Origin: Nonomuraea aurantiaca | Lineage (GTDB): Bacteria > Actinomycetota > Actinomycetes > Streptosporangiales > Streptosporangiaceae | Direction of reading: 5' to 3' | NCBI RefSeq assembly: GCF_020215705.1 | Contig: NZ_JAIWNB010000018.1 | Location: 167,588 to 231,587 of the forward strand | Length of the DNA stretch: 64,000 bases | Part shown: positions 41,475-49,396 of the stretch, piece by piece | Layout: the number at the start of each line of letters is the position of its first letter | Position numbering within the stretch: position 1 is the first letter of the stretch | Program-made: the position numbers and the translations under genes | Notes under the pieces: model-generated | What the model was told of the DNA's origin: nothing | The model's database searches: none | What the model saw: the letters and a program-made list of their open reading frames with translations, nothing else

Positions 41475-41693
41475 ATGTGCGATCTGAGTCAGCAGGAAAG
41501 TCGGGCCCTCAGCGACACCCTGAGCAAGATCAACAGCCTGGCGGGGCAGGTGGAGACACACCGATCGAGCATCGAGCAGACCGCGTACATGGACCACGAG
41601 AACCTGGCCGCCCTCCTGTCCGACCTGGAGCGGCAGGTGGGCTCCGCCCGGGCCTGGGTGGTTGCCAAACCCCAGGAGCACGCCGGACACTGA
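41475..41693 (+). CDS. Small helical protein of unknown function
   Basis: 72 residues, ATG start with AAGG eight bases upstream. The sequence is nearly all helix with heptad-like spacing (LSDTLSKINSLAGQVETHRS; ENLAALLSDLERQVGSARAW), so it may form a small coiled-coil dimer. No motif recognised. It is divergent from the membrane protein and convergent with the sugar dehydrogenase gene. Confidence 0.55.
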   Translation: MCDLSQQESRALSDTLSKINSLAGQVETHRSSIEQTAYMDHENLAALLSDLERQVGSARAWVVAKPQEHAGH

Positions 41694-41709
41694 CGCCCGC
41701 GTTTCCGCC

Positions 41710-42780
41710 TCAGGGCGTGCCGGTGGGCGGAATGCGGATGACGCGGTCGTCCTGGGCCACCGGGGCGCCGCGCCCGTCGCGGTTGCTCGTCGTCAACCAC
41801 AGCCAGCCGTCCGGCCCCACCGCGGCCGCGCGCAGCCGCCCGTAGGCGCCACGCAGCTCGGCGACCGGGGTCCCGGCCCCGCCGCCGCCCGTCAGAGGGA
41901 CGGTCCACAGCCGGGTCCCGCGCAAGGCGGCGACGAACAGCGTGTCGTTGGCATACGCGAGCCCGCTCGGCGACGCCTCGGCCGTCGGCCACGTGGCGAT
42001 CGGGTCGCGGAAGGACGGGTTGCCGCAGACGCCCTCGCAGGTGGGCCACCCGTAGTTGCCGCCCGCGACGATCCGGTTGACCTCGTCCCGGGTGTCCTGG
42101 CCGAGCTCGGCGGCGTACATCCTGCCCAGCGCGTCCCAGGCCAGGCCCTGCACGTTGCGGTGGCCGTAGCTGTAGACCCGGGAGCCGGCGAAGGGATTGT
42201 CCGCCGGGACGCCGCCGGTCGGCGTCATGCGCAGGATCTTGCCCGCCGGGGTGTTCAGGTTCTGTGCGTTGGCGGTGTTGCCGGCGTCGCCGGTGGACAC
42301 GTACAGCTGGCCGTCGGGGCCGAAGGCGATGCGGCCGCCGTTGTGGTTGGAGGCCCGCGGCACGCCGGAGAACAGGACGTTCTGGGTCTGCGGGGCGTTC
42401 AGCCGGAACCGTACCAGCCGGTTGTCGCTGCTCGTGGAGAAGTAGGCGTAGACCCACTGGTCCTGGGCGTACGTGGGCGACACGGCGATGCCGAGCAGCC
42501 CGCCCTCGCCGGAGGCGGCGACCCCGTTGACGGTGGCCACCCGAACCGGGGTCTGTCCCGGGCGTACCTGGAGAATCCTGGCGGTGACGCGCTCGGAGAC
42601 CAGCGCGCTGCCGTCGGGCAGGAAGGCCAGCCCCCACGGCACCTGCAGGCCGGTGGCGGTCACCTGCGCCCGGGAGTAGTCGAAGCCGCCGATCGCCTGC
42701 GCGGCGGTGGGGCCCGCGACTACGAGCCCCACGGCGGCCAAGAGGATCATGATCAGGGACGGGGTCTTTCGCACGCGCAT
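41710..42780 (-). CDS. Secreted PQQ-type soluble sugar dehydrogenase-like protein
   Basis: 356 residues with a signal peptide (IMILLAAVGLVVAGPTAAQA). The six-bladed propeller pattern of the YliI/GSDH family is clear: GLQVPWGLAFLPDGSALVSE, GEGGLLGIAVSP, NHNGGRIAFGPDGQLYVSTGD (in parts), YSYGHRNVQGLAWD and NYGWPTCEG. The His in GHRNVQG and the calcium-site region are conserved. It would oxidise extracellular aldose sugars if PQQ is available. AAGGAG precedes the ATG at 42780. The gene lies downstream of the GH3 gene on the same strand, 96 bp away, which fits a role in sugar handling. Confidence 0.85.
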   Translation of the reverse strand: MRVRKTPSLIMILLAAVGLVVAGPTAAQAIGGFDYSRAQVTATGLQVPWGLAFLPDGSALVSERVTARILQVRPGQTPVRVATVNGVAASGEGGLLGIAVSPTYAQDQWVYAYFSTSSDNRLVRFRLNAPQTQNVLFSGVPRASNHNGGRIAFGPDGQLYVSTGDAGNTANAQNLNTPAGKILRMTPTGGVPADNPFAGSRVYSYGHRNVQGLAWDALGRMYAAELGQDTRDEVNRIVAGGNYGWPTCEGVCGNPSFRDPIATWPTAEASPSGLAYANDTLFVAALRGTRLWTVPLTGGGGAGTPVAELRGAYGRLRAAAVGPDGWLWLTTSNRDGRGAPVAQDDRVIRIPPTGTP

Positions 42781-42876
42781 GGCGGGCTCCTTGACCGATC
42801 TGTCGAGATCATCGTCAATGACGGGAGAGACCCGTACCCTACGCAGTTTTCGACGCGTCAACAATGATCTGATCCG

Positions 42877-45417
42877 TCACCCGTCGTGGCGCCGGCCCCG
42901 CGAGCTGCGCGTTCGGCCGTCCCCGACAATGTAATTTTCACGGTCCGCCGGCGGTCTTAACGCGCAGGCGTAACCGGGTGGCAGGTGGGTGTCGCCGGCC
43001 GGGCGACTGGCCTGGAAGCCGAAGGAGGCGCTCGCGCCGGGCGCGAGCGTCCCGTTGTGCGCGGCGTTGCCCGCCGTGGCGGCCTGGCCGCTCACCGTCA
43101 GGGAGGCGTTCCACGACCCGGTGATCTGATGGCCGGACGGCAAGGTGAAGGTGACGCCCCAGCCGTTCGCGGGGCTCGTGCCGGTGTTGGTCACGGCCGC
43201 CTGGATGACGTAGCCGGTGCTCCACTGGCTCTGCACCGTCGCGGTGACCGTGCAGCCGCCCGTGCCGCCGCCGGCGCGCGTGGTCACGGTGACCGTCCCC
43301 GAGCGCGGCGAGCGGTTGCCGGCGGCGTCCTTGGCGTAGACGGCGAAGGTGTGGGTCGTGTTCGCGGCCAGGCCGGTGACGGTGGCCGTGGCGGTCGCGG
43401 CCGTGGCCACCGTCGTCTCGCCCGTCGGCTGCACCCGGACCACGTCGTAGCCGGTCACGCCCACGTTGTCGGAGGAGGCGGGCCACGACAGGATCGTGGA
43501 CGAGGAGGTGATCTCGGACGCGACCGGCGTGCCGGGCGCGGTGGGCGGGCTGGTGTCGTCCTGCGGCTGCCCGTACGTCAGGCCGAAGCCGTACGGAAAC
43601 AGCGGCGTCTTGCCGTCGCCCGCGTTGATCGGCTGCTGGGAGGCGCTGCTCATCCAGGTCATGGGCAGCTTGCCGGTGGGCTGCACCGTGCCGAACAGCA
43701 CGTCGGCCACGCCCTGGCCCTCGGTGCCGGGCAGCCAGGCGGCCACCAGGGCGTTCCAGCCGGGCAGCTGGGCCGCGATGTCGAGGGGGCGCCCCGAGAC
43801 CAGCACGACCACGACGGGCACCCCGGCCGCGCGCAGGGTGGCGAGGGTGTTCAGGTCGGTGGTGTCCAGGCCCAGCCCGCCTGGGCGGTCGCCTTGGCCC
43901 TCGGCGTACGGCGTTTCGCCGACCACGGCGATCGCCGCGCGATAGGAGCCGTCGATGCCGCTGCCGTCGCGGCTGTAGGTGACGGTCGTGGCCGAGCCCG
44001 CGCTGTTCCTGATGCCCTGGAGGATGGTGGTGCCGGGGGTGATGGCGCCGGACGAGCCCTGCCAGGAGATCGTCCAGCCGCCGCTCTGGTTGCCGATGTC
44101 GTCCGCGCTCTTGCCGGCCACGAAGATCTTGCCGCCCCGGGCGAGCGGCAGGATGTTCCCGCTGTTCTTCAGCACGACCTGCGACTTGGCCACCGCCTCG
44201 CGGGCCAGGGCGCGGTGCGCCGCGCTGCCGACGGTCGCGGTGTAGGACCGGTCGGTCAGCGGTTTCTCGAACAGGCCGAGCTCGAACTTCTTCGTCAGCA
44301 CGCGCCGGACCGCGTCGTCGACCCGGGCCGTGCTCACCCGGCCCGCCTGCACCTCGGCCCGCAGCAGGTCGATGAAGCGCCGCCAGGCGGTGGGCACCAT
44401 CACCATGTCGATGCCGGCGTTCACGGCCGTGCGCACGTCGAGCGCGGAGGTGCCGGCGGCGCCGTCGATCTGGTCGATGCCGTCCCAGTCGGAGACCACA
44501 ATGCCGGAGAAGCCCAGCTCGCCCTTGAGCACGGTGGTGATCAGGTACTGGTGCCCGTGCAGCTTGGCGCCGTTCCAGCTGCTGAAGGAGATCATCACCG
44601 AGCCCACCCCGCGCTCCACCGCGGCCTTGAACGGCGGCAGGTGGATCGCCCGCAGGTCGGCCTCGGACAGCTGGGTGTCGCCCTGGTCCACGCCGTTCGT
44701 GGTGCCGCCGTCGCCGAGGTAGTGCTTGGCCGTGGCCAGCACGGAGGCGGGACCGTTCAGTGTGGCGCCCTGCAGGCCGGTCACGATCGTGGCCATGGAC
44801 GAGGCCAGCTCGGGCGCCTCGCCGAAGGACTCGTACGTGCGGCCCCACCGGTCGTTGCGCGCCACGCACAGGCAGGGCGCGAAATCCCAGTCCACGCCGG
44901 TGCCGGAGACCTCCTCGGCCACGGCCCGGCCGATCCGCTGTGCCAGCGCGGGGTCCCGGGTCGCGCCGAGCCCGATGTTGTGCGGGAAGATCGTGGCGCC
45001 GCCGACGTTGTTGTGACCGTGCACGGCGTCGGCGCCGTACAGGATGGGGATGCCCAGCGGCGTGGCCAGGGCCGCGTTCTGGAAGTTGTCGTACATGTCC
45101 GCCCAGGACGCGGCCGTGTTCGGGGACGGCCCGGAGCCGCCGCCCGACAGCACCGAGCCGAGCCGGTACGTCGTGACGTCGGCGGCGCTGACCGAGCCGC
45201 GCTCGGCCTGCGTCATCTGACCGAGCTTTTCGTCCAGCGACATCCGGCCCATCAGGTCGGCCACCCGGGTCGCCGCGGGCAGGCTCGGATCCTGGTACGG
45301 GTAGGCGGCCGACGCGAAAACGGCCGGCGCGGCGCCCGCCCCGGGAACGCCCAGCATGGCGAGGACCAGTAGTACCACGGCCGCCCGCGCCGTCCATTTC
45401 AGGCTCGCGTTTCTCAT
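42877..45417 (-). CDS. Secreted GH3 beta-glucosidase-like enzyme with FN3 and CBM2
   Basis: 846 residues from the ATG at 45417. Signal peptide (AAVVLLVLAMLGVPGAGA), GH3 N-terminal barrel with ATAKHYLGDGGTTNGVDQGD and nucleophile D310 in VSDWDGIDQ, then the GH3 C-terminal domain. It is followed by an FN3 domain and a CBM2 (CTVTATVQSQWSTGYVIQAAV, GWGVTFTLPSGHQITGSWNA). Likely substrate: cellulose- or glucan-derived oligosaccharides at the polymer surface. About 25 basic residues after the CBM2 cysteine look like read-through of a lost stop. A CebR-type palindrome lies 36-51 bp upstream. Confidence 0.88.
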   Translation of the reverse strand: MRNASLKWTARAAVVLLVLAMLGVPGAGAAPAVFASAAYPYQDPSLPAATRVADLMGRMSLDEKLGQMTQAERGSVSAADVTTYRLGSVLSGGGSGPSPNTAASWADMYDNFQNAALATPLGIPILYGADAVHGHNNVGGATIFPHNIGLGATRDPALAQRIGRAVAEEVSGTGVDWDFAPCLCVARNDRWGRTYESFGEAPELASSMATIVTGLQGATLNGPASVLATAKHYLGDGGTTNGVDQGDTQLSEADLRAIHLPPFKAAVERGVGSVMISFSSWNGAKLHGHQYLITTVLKGELGFSGIVVSDWDGIDQIDGAAGTSALDVRTAVNAGIDMVMVPTAWRRFIDLLRAEVQAGRVSTARVDDAVRRVLTKKFELGLFEKPLTDRSYTATVGSAAHRALAREAVAKSQVVLKNSGNILPLARGGKIFVAGKSADDIGNQSGGWTISWQGSSGAITPGTTILQGIRNSAGSATTVTYSRDGSGIDGSYRAAIAVVGETPYAEGQGDRPGGLGLDTTDLNTLATLRAAGVPVVVVLVSGRPLDIAAQLPGWNALVAAWLPGTEGQGVADVLFGTVQPTGKLPMTWMSSASQQPINAGDGKTPLFPYGFGLTYGQPQDDTSPPTAPGTPVASEITSSSTILSWPASSDNVGVTGYDVVRVQPTGETTVATAATATATVTGLAANTTHTFAVYAKDAAGNRSPRSGTVTVTTRAGGGTGGCTVTATVQSQWSTGYVIQAAVTNTGTSPANGWGVTFTLPSGHQITGSWNASLTVSGQAATAGNAAHNGTLAPGASASFGFQASRPAGDTHLPPGYACALRPPADRENYIVGDGRTRSSRGRRHDG

Positions 45418-45452
45418 GGCCCGCCATTCTTGGTCAGTGCGCCGAGATCGTA

Positions 45453-45468
45453 TTGGGAGCGCTCCCAA
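45453..45468. promoter_or_regulatory. CebR-like operator upstream of GH3
   Basis: TTGGGAGCGCTCCCAA, a perfect 16-bp palindrome. It contains TGGGAGCGCTCCCA, the established binding site of CebR, the LacI-family cello-oligosaccharide repressor of Streptomyces. Confidence 0.85.
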
Positions 45469-45561
45469 AGCCGACTCTAGGCCACCGCTCCGCCATTCCC
45501 CCGCCCGCTCGCCACCCCACTCCGGCCCGTCTGCGACACCAGCGGAAACAGCCGAGAACGG

Positions 45562-45574
45562 GTGAAACTTTCAC
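45562..45574. promoter_or_regulatory. GAAACTTTC-type palindrome, copy 1
   Basis: GTGAAA and TTTCAC around C. GAAANTTTC palindromes are known upstream of actinomycete xylanase genes. Confidence 0.5.
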
Positions 45575-45760
45575 GTGGCACTTCCGGCGACTCCAGGCCG
45601 TTCGCCACGGCACGAACAATTTTGGCCACGCTTTTTTCGGACGTGGCCATTGTCGATGGAGTCACCTCTGATAAAAGGAAAACTTGCGGAAGATAATCAG
45701 CAGAGGACACCCATAAAGCTTTGCATGACGCTTCTTGGCGAGGGCGCGTCGTTCGGCGGC

Positions 45761-45771
45761 TGAAACTTTCA
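45761..45771. promoter_or_regulatory. GAAACTTTC-type palindrome, copy 2
   Basis: TGAAA and TTTCA around C, sharing TGAAACTTTCAC with copy 1, about 200 bp away. Confidence 0.5.
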
Positions 45772-45920
45772 CCGAGCTCGTGACATCACCGGCTCGACCC
45801 CGGCCCCGCCTTTCCGCTGCTCGCCCCCCGAAGCGACTGCGGCACGCCTGCGGCGGCACCATATTGACTCTCCCTTGTCATTGTCTTCACTTATGCAGTC
45901 ATCTACCGTCGCCGCCATGC

Positions 45921-45932
45921 AGGAGCGCTCCT
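45921..45932. promoter_or_regulatory. CebR-like operator upstream of the LPMO gene
   Basis: AGGAGCGCTCCT, perfect 12-bp palindrome, 42-53 bp before the ATG. It shares the GGAGCGCTCC core with the GH3 site but has altered outer bases. Confidence 0.6.
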
Positions 45933-45973
45933 CCCAATAACCGCGACCCCCACCGGAAAACGGAGACCGCACC

Positions 45974-46645
45974 ATGCCCCACGCCCGAGTCCGTACACCG
46001 CGCTGGGCGCTCCGCGCCCTGGCCCTGCTGCTGTTCGCGGCGGCGCTCTACGCCATCACGCCGGCCGGCACCGCTTCAGCGCATGGATCCGTCGTCGACC
46101 CGGCATCCCGCAACTACGGTTGCTGGCTGCGCTGGGGCAGCGACTTCCAGAACCCCGCCATGCAGCAGAAAGACCCCATGTGCTGGCAGGCATGGCAGGA
46201 CAACACGAACGCCATGTGGAACTGGAACGGGCTCTACCGCGACAACGTCGGCGGCAACCACCAGGCGGTCATCCCCAACGGCCAACTGTGCAGCGCTGGC
46301 CAGACCCAAGGCGGCCGCTACCGGTCCATGGACACGCCAGGCCCCTGGACCATGACGAACCTCGGCAGTACCTTCAACATCCGCCTGAACGACCAGGCCA
46401 GCCATGGCGCCGACTACATCAGGGTCTACATCACCCGCCAGGGCTACAACGCCACGACCACCGCCCTGGGCTGGAACCACCTGGAACTGGTCCGCGAGAC
46501 CCCCAAGTACGCGCCGAGCCAGACGTACATGATCAATAACCTGACCTCGGGCGGACGCACCGGCCGCCACGTCATCTACACGATCTGGAAAGCCTCGCAC
46601 ATGGACCAGACGTACTACATCTGCAGCGACGTCAACTTCACCTGA
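45974..46645 (+). CDS. Lytic polysaccharide monooxygenase, AA10
   Basis: 223 residues. The signal peptide ends TASA before His37, which becomes the N-terminal copper ligand. The mature sequence HGSVVDPASRNYGCWLRWG is close to Thermobifida TfAA10A (E7). The second histidine of the brace is in DQASHGADYIRVY, and the axial aromatic is in the YYICSDVNF end. It is single-domain with no CBM. It cleaves crystalline cellulose and/or chitin oxidatively. GGAGA precedes the ATG; a CebR-like site upstream links it to the divergent GH3 gene. Confidence 0.92.
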   Translation: MPHARVRTPRWALRALALLLFAAALYAITPAGTASAHGSVVDPASRNYGCWLRWGSDFQNPAMQQKDPMCWQAWQDNTNAMWNWNGLYRDNVGGNHQAVIPNGQLCSAGQTQGGRYRSMDTPGPWTMTNLGSTFNIRLNDQASHGADYIRVYITRQGYNATTTALGWNHLELVRETPKYAPSQTYMINNLTSGGRTGRHVIYTIWKASHMDQTYYICSDVNFT

Positions 46646-46729
46646 GCCCTCCACCTCCGCCGGGTGCCGCCACGGGGTGCGGCCGGGAATGACGGCAACG
46701 GCCCGTGGCCTCCGACGTGGTGGCGGGTT

Positions 46730-47500
46730 CTAGGAGCCCGAGCTGACGTACTGGCGGAGGAGCGGCCCTAGGTAGTCCACGCACCCGCCCTTGAGGCCTG
46801 CCACTTCGGTGGGGGAGCGGACGAAAGCGATCTGCTCCAGTTCCGGATCGCGACCCTGTGCCACTTCGGCGGACGTCAGCGCGGCGAACCGCTCGCGCAG
46901 CAGCGATGCCGGCCGGTGCGGGGCCAGGAACACCACACCCACGCTCCCGTTCTCGCCGCGCGTGACCAGCCACAGGGACAGCTCACCCGGCGCTGTGTCG
47001 AGGCCGGTCTCCTCGGCCAGTTCCCGAGCGGCGTGCCGGCGGAGGGCAGCCGTATCGAGGCCCGCACCCTCGTCGGGCGGTTCGACCGCTCCACCAGGTA
47101 GCTGCCAGCGACCAGGAGTGGCCGTCGACGCCGACATCCGCCCCACCAGCAGGCTCCCACCATCGGTTGCCGGTTGCGCGACGGCGACGAAAAGGGACGG
47201 CAGCCACGAGGTGGCCCCCGGAACCAGGCGCAGAGCGCGGTGCCGGTAGGTCGTCCTCGCCCAGGCGAGAACCAAGCTGCCCGGCCCATCCCGATCCAGC
47301 CCCGCGCACGCCACCACTGGCCCATCGAAGAGACAGGGGTTGGCCTGGACCGCCTCCTCCCACAGGCGATCCATGGCCACCCGCTCGGCAGGTGGCACCA
47401 GCGGCGCGACGTCCTCGATCAGGCGGAGCCGGCGGACTTCCAGAAGACCGGCCTCGCCAGGCCGCGGCAATGGCTCGTTCACCGGCTCATGCTGGCACAT
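46730..47500 (-). CDS. Nudix hydrolase
   Basis: About 256 residues. A ~100-residue N-terminal region without known motif precedes the Nudix domain. The Nudix box is readable as GGAVEPPDEG, then AARELAEETGL (the REx2EExG core); the spacing between them is a few residues longer than canonical. It hydrolyses a nucleoside-diphosphate-linked compound of unknown identity. The ATG at 47500 or a GTG five codons upstream could start it. It stands alone between the LPMO and pentapeptide-repeat genes. Confidence 0.75.
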   Translation of the reverse strand: MCQHEPVNEPLPRPGEAGLLEVRRLRLIEDVAPLVPPAERVAMDRLWEEAVQANPCLFDGPVVACAGLDRDGPGSLVLAWARTTYRHRALRLVPGATSWLPSLFVAVAQPATDGGSLLVGRMSASTATPGRWQLPGGAVEPPDEGAGLDTAALRRHAARELAEETGLDTAPGELSLWLVTRGENGSVGVVFLAPHRPASLLRERFAALTSAEVAQGRDPELEQIAFVRSPTEVAGLKGGCVDYLGPLLRQYVSSGS

Positions 47501-47630
47501 CCCGACCGACAACACCGGCGGCGCTCACCGGGCGCGAAGAAGTCCCCCCGCCGGTCTTCCCGGCCGGCCGGCGCGGCGGATTCTGTCGGTGGCGCGTGGG
47601 AGGCTCGCGGGACGCGGAAGGAGGGCTTAC

Positions 47631-47732
47631 GTGGAAGCCCGCACAGACGGTCCGATGGGCTGGACGGCCGAGCAGGCCGAGGTAGGGGAGCTGCCCGTGG
47701 TGGTCGTCGAGCAGACGGAGGCCGCCCGATGA
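47631..47732 (+). CDS. 33-residue protein coupled to the pentapeptide-repeat gene
   Basis: GTG start with a strong GGAAGGAGGG eight bases upstream, ending in an ATGA overlap with the next gene. The product begins MEARTDGPMGWTAEQ and ends VVVVEQTEAAR: acidic, soluble, no motif. The ribosome binding site and exact coupling argue for real translation, either as a small protein or as a leader that sets translation of the next gene. Confidence 0.55.
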   Translation: MEARTDGPMGWTAEQAEVGELPVVVVEQTEAAR

Positions 47733-48349
47733 CGGCCGACCGCAAGCGCGGCCGGTCGGCGTCCTCGACCACCACGGCGGTCCGCTCGGCCGACTGGGAC
47801 GGTCGCGAGCTGGTCCAGGAGACCTACCACCAGGTCCTGTTCGTTGACGTGGACATGACGGAGCTGACCAACACCGGATCCGTCTTCGAGGAGTGCACGT
47901 TCAGCAACGTCCGCTTCAACGTGTCCGTGCACGAGGACGCGATGTTCCTCAACTGCACGTTCTCGCGGTCCTCGTTCTTCGACGCGACGTTCAAGGGGTG
48001 CAAGCTGACGGGCAGTATGTTCGACGGCTGCTCCTACGGGCTGCTGAAGGTCGAGGGCGGCGACTGGTCGTTCACCGGCCTGCCCGGCGCCGACCTGCGG
48101 GGGAGTGCCTTCCACGGGGTACGGCTGCGCGAGGCCGACCTATCGGGCGCCCGGCTGGAGAAGGCCGAGGTGTTACGGAGCGATCTTTCCGGGGCTCTGC
48201 TTCACGGAGCCGACCTCACGGGCTGCGATCTGCGGGGCAGCGATCTGTCCGACCTGGACCCGTCGACGGTCACGCTGAAGAAGGCGATCATCGACTCCTT
48301 CCAGGCGACCGTCGTGGCCACCGCACTGGGCTTCGACGTCCGTGCTTGA
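47729..48349 (+). CDS. Pentapeptide-repeat protein
   Basis: 206 residues. After a basic N-terminus, the chain has repeated A(D/N)LXX-type units forming a right-handed beta-helix: VFEECTFSNVRF, MFLNCTFSRSSFFDATFKGC, GADLRGSAF, LREADLSGARL, GADLTGCDLRGSDL. Some family members mimic DNA and protect gyrase (Qnr/MfpA), but most have no known role, and nothing here decides. Translation is coupled to the 33-residue ORF. Confidence 0.82.
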   Translation: MTADRKRGRSASSTTTAVRSADWDGRELVQETYHQVLFVDVDMTELTNTGSVFEECTFSNVRFNVSVHEDAMFLNCTFSRSSFFDATFKGCKLTGSMFDGCSYGLLKVEGGDWSFTGLPGADLRGSAFHGVRLREADLSGARLEKAEVLRSDLSGALLHGADLTGCDLRGSDLSDLDPSTVTLKKAIIDSFQATVVATALGFDVRA

Positions 48350-48436
48350 CGCGCGCTCCTGAGATGCGTCTCGGGATCGTGCCGCAGGGAGTGCGCGACA
48401 CCGGGTGGTGGGGCCGGGCATGACGGGGAATGTCGC

Positions 48437-48715
48437 CTAGGTCAAGCGGCAGTTGTCCCCGGACAGGTCCCCGTTCCACGAGAAGACGCTGGGGCAGGAG
48501 TAGGTGCCCTGGGCTTCACCGAACCTGATGAGGACGGTGACCTGGTAGAAGCCGGAGCCGCTGCACACCCAGCCGGTCAACTTGTAGGAGTCGCCGTTCG
48601 ACGTGCGGGCGCCGGAAAAGCACTCGTGTGATCCGTCCGCGCGGGCCGGGGCCGCGATCAGGCCCACGACCAGCAGAGCGGCGCCGGCTGTGGCGGCGAG
48701 GCGTTTGAGGGGCAT
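48437..48715 (-). CDS. Small secreted protein with paired cysteines
   Basis: 92 residues: a signal peptide (LAATAGAALLVVGLIAAPARA), then a ~66-residue mature domain with four cysteines (HECFSG, GWVCSG, TYSCPS, DNCRLT) that probably form two disulfides. No enzyme motif; the small size suits an exported inhibitor, binding or signalling protein. Convergent with the pentapeptide-repeat gene. Confidence 0.65.
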   Translation of the reverse strand: MPLKRLAATAGAALLVVGLIAAPARADGSHECFSGARTSNGDSYKLTGWVCSGSGFYQVTVLIRFGEAQGTYSCPSVFSWNGDLSGDNCRLT

Positions 48716-49103
48716 GCTCTGAACGTAGAAGCGATCCGCGAGGGTGGCCTAGATGCGGTTTGCCATCGGGAGGCGTGGATTCTTCACAGCGCGAGCGGTG
48801 CGGTCGCACGACTGCTCGAGAGATCGCCGGCCGAGGAAGTCGTCCACGACGCAGTGCGGCCATCGTCGTCTACTGCGAGGGCGGCCTCACCGAGCGGATG
48901 ACCGCGGAGACCCGGAATCCCCGAAGGTCCGCGTCGCTCCGGAACCCCTGGCCGTGGCCGTCGACGACAGCCACATGAGCGTCCGCTGAAAGTGTCCGGT
49001 CAATGGCCGGTTAATTGCCTGGTCCCGTGCTCCTCCTGAGCGCAGACTCTCGCTCGTAGATCGTCGGCGGGCGGCGAGGCGGGCAGCCCCTGGAGGAGGC
49101 GGC
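48716..49103. other. 388-bp intergenic region
   Basis: No intact gene. Short plus-strand frames (for example one reading RSAAIVVYCEGGLTERMTAE near 48860) have coding-like codon use but no start or complete domain, so a gene remnant is possible. The last 100 bp should contain the promoter for the small gene at 49104. Confidence 0.4.
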
Positions 49104-49370
49104 ATGTACTGGTGGTTTCTTGCTCCGCTGGTCGCGGGGTTGATCGTCATTCCGAGCGGCTCATGGCTACCCCCAGGTCAGCGCCGCAAAGGCCTACGTC
49201 CGGACTACTTGACCACATCGCCACAGGACGTGCCCGGGGCTCCGGGTGCGGTCAGCGCCGAACTGTTCCACTGCCGGGCCGGTCGGGGCGACCTGTTCGA
49301 CTCACGCGATCGGGCCTGCGAGGGCCAGACGCTCGACCGCTCCCTCGGCTCCGTCATCACCGGGGCCTGA
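49104..49370 (+). CDS. Small protein with membrane helix and CEGQ segment
   Basis: 88 residues, ATG with a strong GGAGGAGG site. One hydrophobic N-terminal helix (WWFLAPLVAGLIVIPSG) is followed by ELFHCRAGRGDLFDS and ACEGQTLDRSLG, a two-cysteine segment I recognise at the ends of various exported actinomycete proteins. Its role is unknown. It lies 26 bp before the RHS-repeat gene on the same strand and may be co-expressed with it. Confidence 0.6.
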   Translation: MYWWFLAPLVAGLIVIPSGSWLPPGQRRKGLRPDYLTTSPQDVPGAPGAVSAELFHCRAGRGDLFDSRDRACEGQTLDRSLGSVITGA

Positions 49371-49396
49371 GCCCGTACGGGAAAGGGAATCCACTC

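Larger units (their letters stand above)
45418..45973. promoter_or_regulatory. Divergent promoter region of the GH3 and LPMO genes
   Basis: 556 bp without a credible gene. It holds two GAGCGCTC palindromes, one near each gene start, and two TGAAACTTTCA palindromes between them. TTGACT at 45863-45868 may be the -35 of the LPMO promoter. AT-rich patches at 45640-45720 contrast with the flanking genes. Confidence 0.65.

Noticed and set aside
48753..48989. Short plus-strand ORFs that might be a gene between the small secreted protein and the RHS region
   Set aside because: No start with a ribosome binding site, and Arg/Pro-rich shadow composition; at most a remnant, noted in the intergenic entry.
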